A DNA stretch of 64,000 bases, taken from the NCBI GenBank assembly GCA_910589415.1, contig OU342632.1:43451341-43515340 (forward strand), in the 5' to 3' direction. This DNA comes from Malachius bipustulatus. Its lineage: Eukaryota > Arthropoda > Insecta > Coleoptera > Melyridae. The notes beneath the pieces are model-generated. The model was not told the DNA's origin and searched no databases. It worked only from the letters and a program-made list of their open reading frames with translations. Made by a program: the position numbers and the translations under genes. Shown here piece after piece: positions 60,501 through 64,000 of this stretch. Position 1 is the stretch's first letter; the number at the start of each line of letters is the position of its first letter.

Positions 60501-60905
60501 GAACCCCAATGCAATAACGTTCGATGTACCAAGAGGGGGGTAGAGGAAGAGTTTAATATAGTTGATTTGGTAACATGTAGTTTGCAAAAAAAACAACATC
60601 ACTCATTTTGATAGTACTCCGCCTGAATGGACCTTCTGGCATTCATCAAAAGATCGAGATGGTTCAAGTAGAAAGTAAGAATAGTTTTGTTTTTTATTCG
60701 AACGGAAACTCGGCGACGATGAAGCTTGGGCTGGGAACCCATTGCTACACTTACCATACCATAACAATCATAATCATGAAAAAAATATACGATGTTCGAG
60801 TATAGAAAATCTTTATTTTGACTTTATTATTAAAATTTTCAGTAACATAAATGACACAAATAAAATAATAATATTCTCTTCTCTAATTTTCAACACTAGG
60901 TAATT

Positions 60906-61170
60906 TTAAACACTTTGATATCCCGAAATGAGAGAAGTTGTAGATATTAATCTATAGCCTTCTCTTTCGCCGGCTTCGATGGCACCATGTACTGTGGAGT
61001 AATGATGCTTACTTGTAGCCTCTCCAGCGAACAGAACTACAGGTGTATCATTCCCATTCCTATATAAGGGAGTAGACAAATCTTCGTTGCAACTATCAGA
61101 AACGGATGACCGTGTTCTTGTTTCGTATGAATGTGATCCCAAGAAATGTGAATTGATGCTCCAGTCCGAC
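60906..61170 (-). CDS. Flavin amine oxidase 4, last exon only (partial)
   Basis: The acceptor ATTAG|G at 61,171 opens a phase-2 exon of 265 nt ending in TAA at 60,906. It encodes SDWSINSHFLGSHSYETRTR, a CNEDLSTPLY segment, FAGEATSKHHYSTVHGAIEA and a C-terminus like gene 3 (STTSLISGYQSV). The start phase, length and flanking intron sequence match exon 4 of gene 3, so this is the youngest duplicate pair. Exons 1-3 are not between here and 64,000. They must lie further right, which would make intron 3 longer than 2.8 kb, or the exon is an orphan. Confidence 0.85.
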
Positions 61171-61399
61171 CTAATATTAATAAATATTCAAGTTAATATA
61201 AAACTGAAAGTTTATCCTAAATATTAATATTTAAAAAGAAGAAAATGTAAGTACCTATGTAAGTATACAATCTGTTCTTTAACTGTTTTTTCTTATTTTT
61301 CAAGTAGTACCTATTAGTCATTGATTTATCAGTCAATTTATGTTGACTTCAGACTTGTTTTACTTTTTGTAAATTCATTTTTTCACTTACGTGGTGCTA

Positions 61400-61860
61400 A
61401 TTATAGTTATTTATTATACAATGAAAAAAAAAGTGATAGATTTAAGCTCGAGATGTGATATCGTTATCGACGCTTTAGCGAAGGGAATACACACATCAAG
61501 AGCACAAAAACACATAATTGTATTTTTTTGTGTATAATATACCATTTTTTTCTGTGACAAATAAACCCCGGTGTCAAAACATTTTGAATTTTCAAACTGG
61601 TCGACTTTTGTAGTAATCGTCGTTGCCTGGTATCGAAACGATTTAATTCTATAAATGTTATAAAATTGAAGAAAGTTTTGCAAAGAGGCTTGTAAGTTTT
61701 CAATGAGTGAATTTAATAATATTGATAGTGATTATTTTGAAAATACCCTTAATAATTTTCATTTAGAAGTTGAGGATAATGTGTCGGATATAAATTTGAT
61801 GATACCTGAGTGTTATTCATAGAAGCTATACCTATGCGTCTCTATGGAGGAAAAAGTACT
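61400..61860 (+). repeat. Dispersed repeat 'R', copy B (uninterrupted), with 39-codon ORF
   Basis: Aligns with copy A (37,805-38,157, 40,251-40,335 and 41,561-41,660) and lacks both the Harbinger and FB2 insertions. It therefore shows the empty sites. ATG at 61,703 opens a complete 39-codon acidic frame (MSEFNNIDSDYFENTLNNFH at the start) ending at TAG 61,820-61,822. The family is unknown. It may be the 5' exon of an old transposon gene. A run of G follows near 61,877. Confidence 0.55.
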
Positions 61861-61882
61861 AACTTTTTTCCTGCTAGGGGGG

Positions 61883-62275
61883 GGGGGTCGAACCGAATCT
61901 CACGACATCTCATAAGAGAGGGAATTAAATTGGACAGAGGAAATTTGCGAGAAAATTGGGTTAAATTAAGTAAAACACGTTCCTTCGCTAAAATACTGAC
62001 AACTCTTACACGCAATAACACTTTTAGTGATTTTGCGAGTGCCATAGAGTTGCACAGTGTATCCAGTCGTTTTTAACGCTAGCCTTAACCAGTATTAAGT
62101 AAAAATTTTAAGAAATTTTTATTTTTTAGAATAAATCCAACGCATTTATATTAGAAACACACAATTTAACAAATCGCACTTGAGATTGGGGAATGGGGTG
62201 CGGGGTGAGCCAAATCTCACGACATCTCACCAGAGGGAGAGGAGGGGTCGGAAAATCGCTAAAAACGCCACACGT
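61883..62275. repeat. Short direct repeat around AATCTCACGACATCTCA
   Basis: GAATCTCACGACATCTCATA (near 61,896) recurs as AAATCTCACGACATCTCACC (near 62,213), each next to G-rich words (GGGGGGGGGTCG; GGTGCGGGGTGAGCC). The stretch between is AT-rich with no gene. Confidence 0.45.
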
Positions 62276-62401
62276 AATTAATGGATTTACGCGTCATCAG
62301 TGACCCAACGGTATATCCCCACTACTGTTTCCGCTCCTGTCGCACTGAAATCCTCTCAGCATTACCTAGGAATAGACGAAGCGATTTGCTTGCCGATTTG
62401 A

Positions 62402-62438
62402 TCGCCACGAGCAAATTCGGCGGATTTGCTCGTGGCGA
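62402..62438. other. Perfect 15-bp-stem hairpin in a GC-richer block
   Basis: TCGCCACGAGCAAAT is followed by a 7-nt loop (TCGGCGG) and the exact inverse ATTTGCTCGTGGCGA. A further inverted pair, CCATAAACGT (62,467) and ACGTTTATGG (62,531), lies just to the right. Probably part of a transposon end. No terminator role is implied in a eukaryote. Confidence 0.6.
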
Positions 62439-62738
62439 GCAGCGTCGACAGATTTTTCAAGTCACACCATAAACGTCCACGCTAATCGTACGAATTATCC
62501 GTCGGAGTGGCTCATCACATGCAAATGTGTACGTTTATGGGGAAACTACACGATTTATCGGTCGGATTTGCGTGGCTCGTGATCTGTAGAAAATTTCAAG
62601 AGGTCGCGAGCCATGTCTAAAATCCTTTTTTAACGCTTACACTCAAAGTGCAAGTTGTAGTTAGTGAAAATTATTTTTACGCGGTATTTTTAAGCTAATT
62701 AAATAATTTGATAATAATGTCAAAGTATAAGGTAATTG

Positions 62739-63265
62739 TATACATCCGCGGCTCCTAAGTTTCATCAATTTTTTCGGGACCGAGGAGCGAAATAGGGGTG
62801 CTGGGTGGGTAAGAAAGTAAAAACAGCCATTGCAAACTAATATTAAGGTCACAACTAAGGTCTCTTTGGCACTACGGTCGAATTTCTATTTTTTTTTCAC
62901 TTTCAGGGCAAGGAAACTCTTCGAAAATAACAGTACCACGATTTTTATTTTGAATTTTGCATTTATTTTGAATTTATAATCCGAAAATCATTGCATCAAT
63001 CCCTGTGCGGACTGGACACGTAATGAAAGCGGATATATCGCCCAGTCCGCCTCTGTGAGCCTCTAACACAGAATAGAATGCTTGGCAATTATGGTGAAGT
63101 GGTTTTATCCGGGATCGCGGCATCTAATCGGTGCCTCTTGTCAGGACCGCACTCCCTCCGCACTCTCAAAACCGTTTTTTTACACCGTTTTGTGGCTTTC
63201 CCTTTCATTTGCAAAGCAAATGAATACCTTCCTGGTGTTACTATAGGTATGTTCTCCACCCCTAT
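62739..63265. mobile_element. Non-autonomous TIR element 'T1', copy 2 (right end lost)
   Basis: Begins TATACATCCGCGGCTCCTAA and follows copy 1 (38,506-39,057) through GGGACCGAGGAGCGAAATAG, CATTGCAAACTAATATTAAG and GGTGTTACTATAGGTATG. It stops at CTCCACCCC, where a foldback begins, so the last 45 bp with the right TIR are missing. Confidence 0.72.
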
Positions 63266-64000
63266 ACAGGGTGTCCGGAAATTATGAGCAAAAAATTAAG
63301 GGGGTAATTCTTCTTGATGAAATATTGCCAAAAGTATCAATAATTTTTTTTCGAAAAATCGAAAAGAAGAAAGTTATAAGCCTCCAAAGTTGATTTTTTT
63401 AAATCAATATTTTTTTATAACTTTTTTTCTAGTGTACGGATTTTCTTAAAATTTGACACACTTGCCACTGATGTTGCTTTACATCCTTGGTCCAAATTAG
63501 ACTTGAATCCCTCGAAATCAAAAGGCCTTAACTGCCCTTGACCTTCAAAAAATGCCTATAACTTTTTTCGTAATATCTTTTTCTGAGTTTTGAAGACGCA
63601 CAATTGAAGAACATGAAGAAATATTCGGAAAAGATCCTCTTTGTCTATCACGATAAAATGACCTGTTTCCGAGTAAAACGGTTTTAAAAATTTGTTTGCA
63701 CTAAAATTGATCACCATAAATTATGATCATTTTGCAACAATACCAAAGCATGCTTTGGAAACAGCTGCAGGGTTGCCTAGTTATGTACAAAACAGAGACA
63801 TTCAAATATAAATAGACTTGGAAATGATTTTTTTTTTAATAAAAAAAAATTAATCATTTTTTTTAAATAAAATAATAAAATAATTTTAATAAAAAAAAAT
63901 AAATTGCTGTCAAAATGAAATCCAAAGCAAACGTCTTGTTTCCTAGGCAACCCTGCAGCTGTTTCCAAAGCATGCTTTGGTATTGTTGCAGAATGATCAT
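63264..64000. mobile_element. Foldback element FB5, cut by the window edge
   Basis: Starts TATACAGGGTGTCCGGAAAT. The palindrome centre lies at about 63,861: ATGATCATTTTGCAACAATA at 63,723 is mirrored by GTTGCAGAATGATCAT at 63,985-64,000, and GCTGCAGGGTTGCCTAG by its inverse at 63,945. Only the inner part of the right arm is inside the window. By symmetry the element should end near 64,457. Confidence 0.8.

Noticed and set aside
62281..62472. 63-codon plus-strand frame in a GC-richer block
   Set aside because: It spans a perfect hairpin and has no recognisable domain, so it is better explained by transposon debris.

Overview
The window looks like insect nuclear DNA. It is very AT-rich, has short phase-conserved introns with GT/AG ends, insect-type core-promoter motifs, TAGGTA/TACCTA microsatellites and many small transposons. 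I cannot fix the order. Recognisable protein-coding genes occupy only about 36.8-61.2 kb, all on the minus strand.

Left part (1-27.8 kb). No protein-coding gene is visible. Positions 1-12,400 form one very degenerate tandem array with units of about 0.44-0.58 kb. Two related unit types are present, with type C flanking a block of type B, and the array runs off the left edge. A second, weaker repeat series with a similar period lies at 20.9-23.6 kb. The rest is featureless AT-rich DNA. At 27.54-27.78 kb there is a strikingly complete heat-shock-type promoter on the minus strand: a perfect three-unit HSE, a second HSE, GAGAG, TATAAAA and an initiator. No long ORF follows it within the window. 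The promoter points toward the repeat series. One reading is a heat-inducible long non-coding locus with the layout of Drosophila hsr-omega. The alternative is a coding gene whose later exons lie beyond the left edge.

Middle (27.8-36.8 kb). This is AT-rich DNA with miniature inverted-repeat elements (29.5-30.2 kb and a tandem pair at 32.4-32.8 kb), one orphan exon-like fragment (33.1-33.3 kb), an old foldback element (34.6-35.6 kb) and solo foldback arms.

Right part (36.8-64 kb). At least four tandem, co-oriented flavin amine oxidase genes (polyamine/spermine-oxidase family) are present. Three are complete and the fourth is represented by its last exon only. Each complete gene has four exons with identical intron phases, an N-terminal signal sequence, the dinucleotide-binding GxGxxG, the LEA..R.GGR motif, the active-site lysine and the C-terminal GEAT/HGAIE flavin motif. 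The predicted products are secreted or ER-routed FAD enzymes oxidising polyamines or similar amines. Genes 3 and 4 are the most recent duplicates and share about 400 bp of 3' flank. The introns, especially intron 3, hold most of the transposons. These include a PIF/Harbinger element with a broken MADF gene, a family of large palindromic elements ending in TACAGGGTG at TA sites, and a TIR element present twice. A tRNA-derived SINE with a 12-bp target duplication and an inverted Penelope-like fragment lie between genes 3 and 4.
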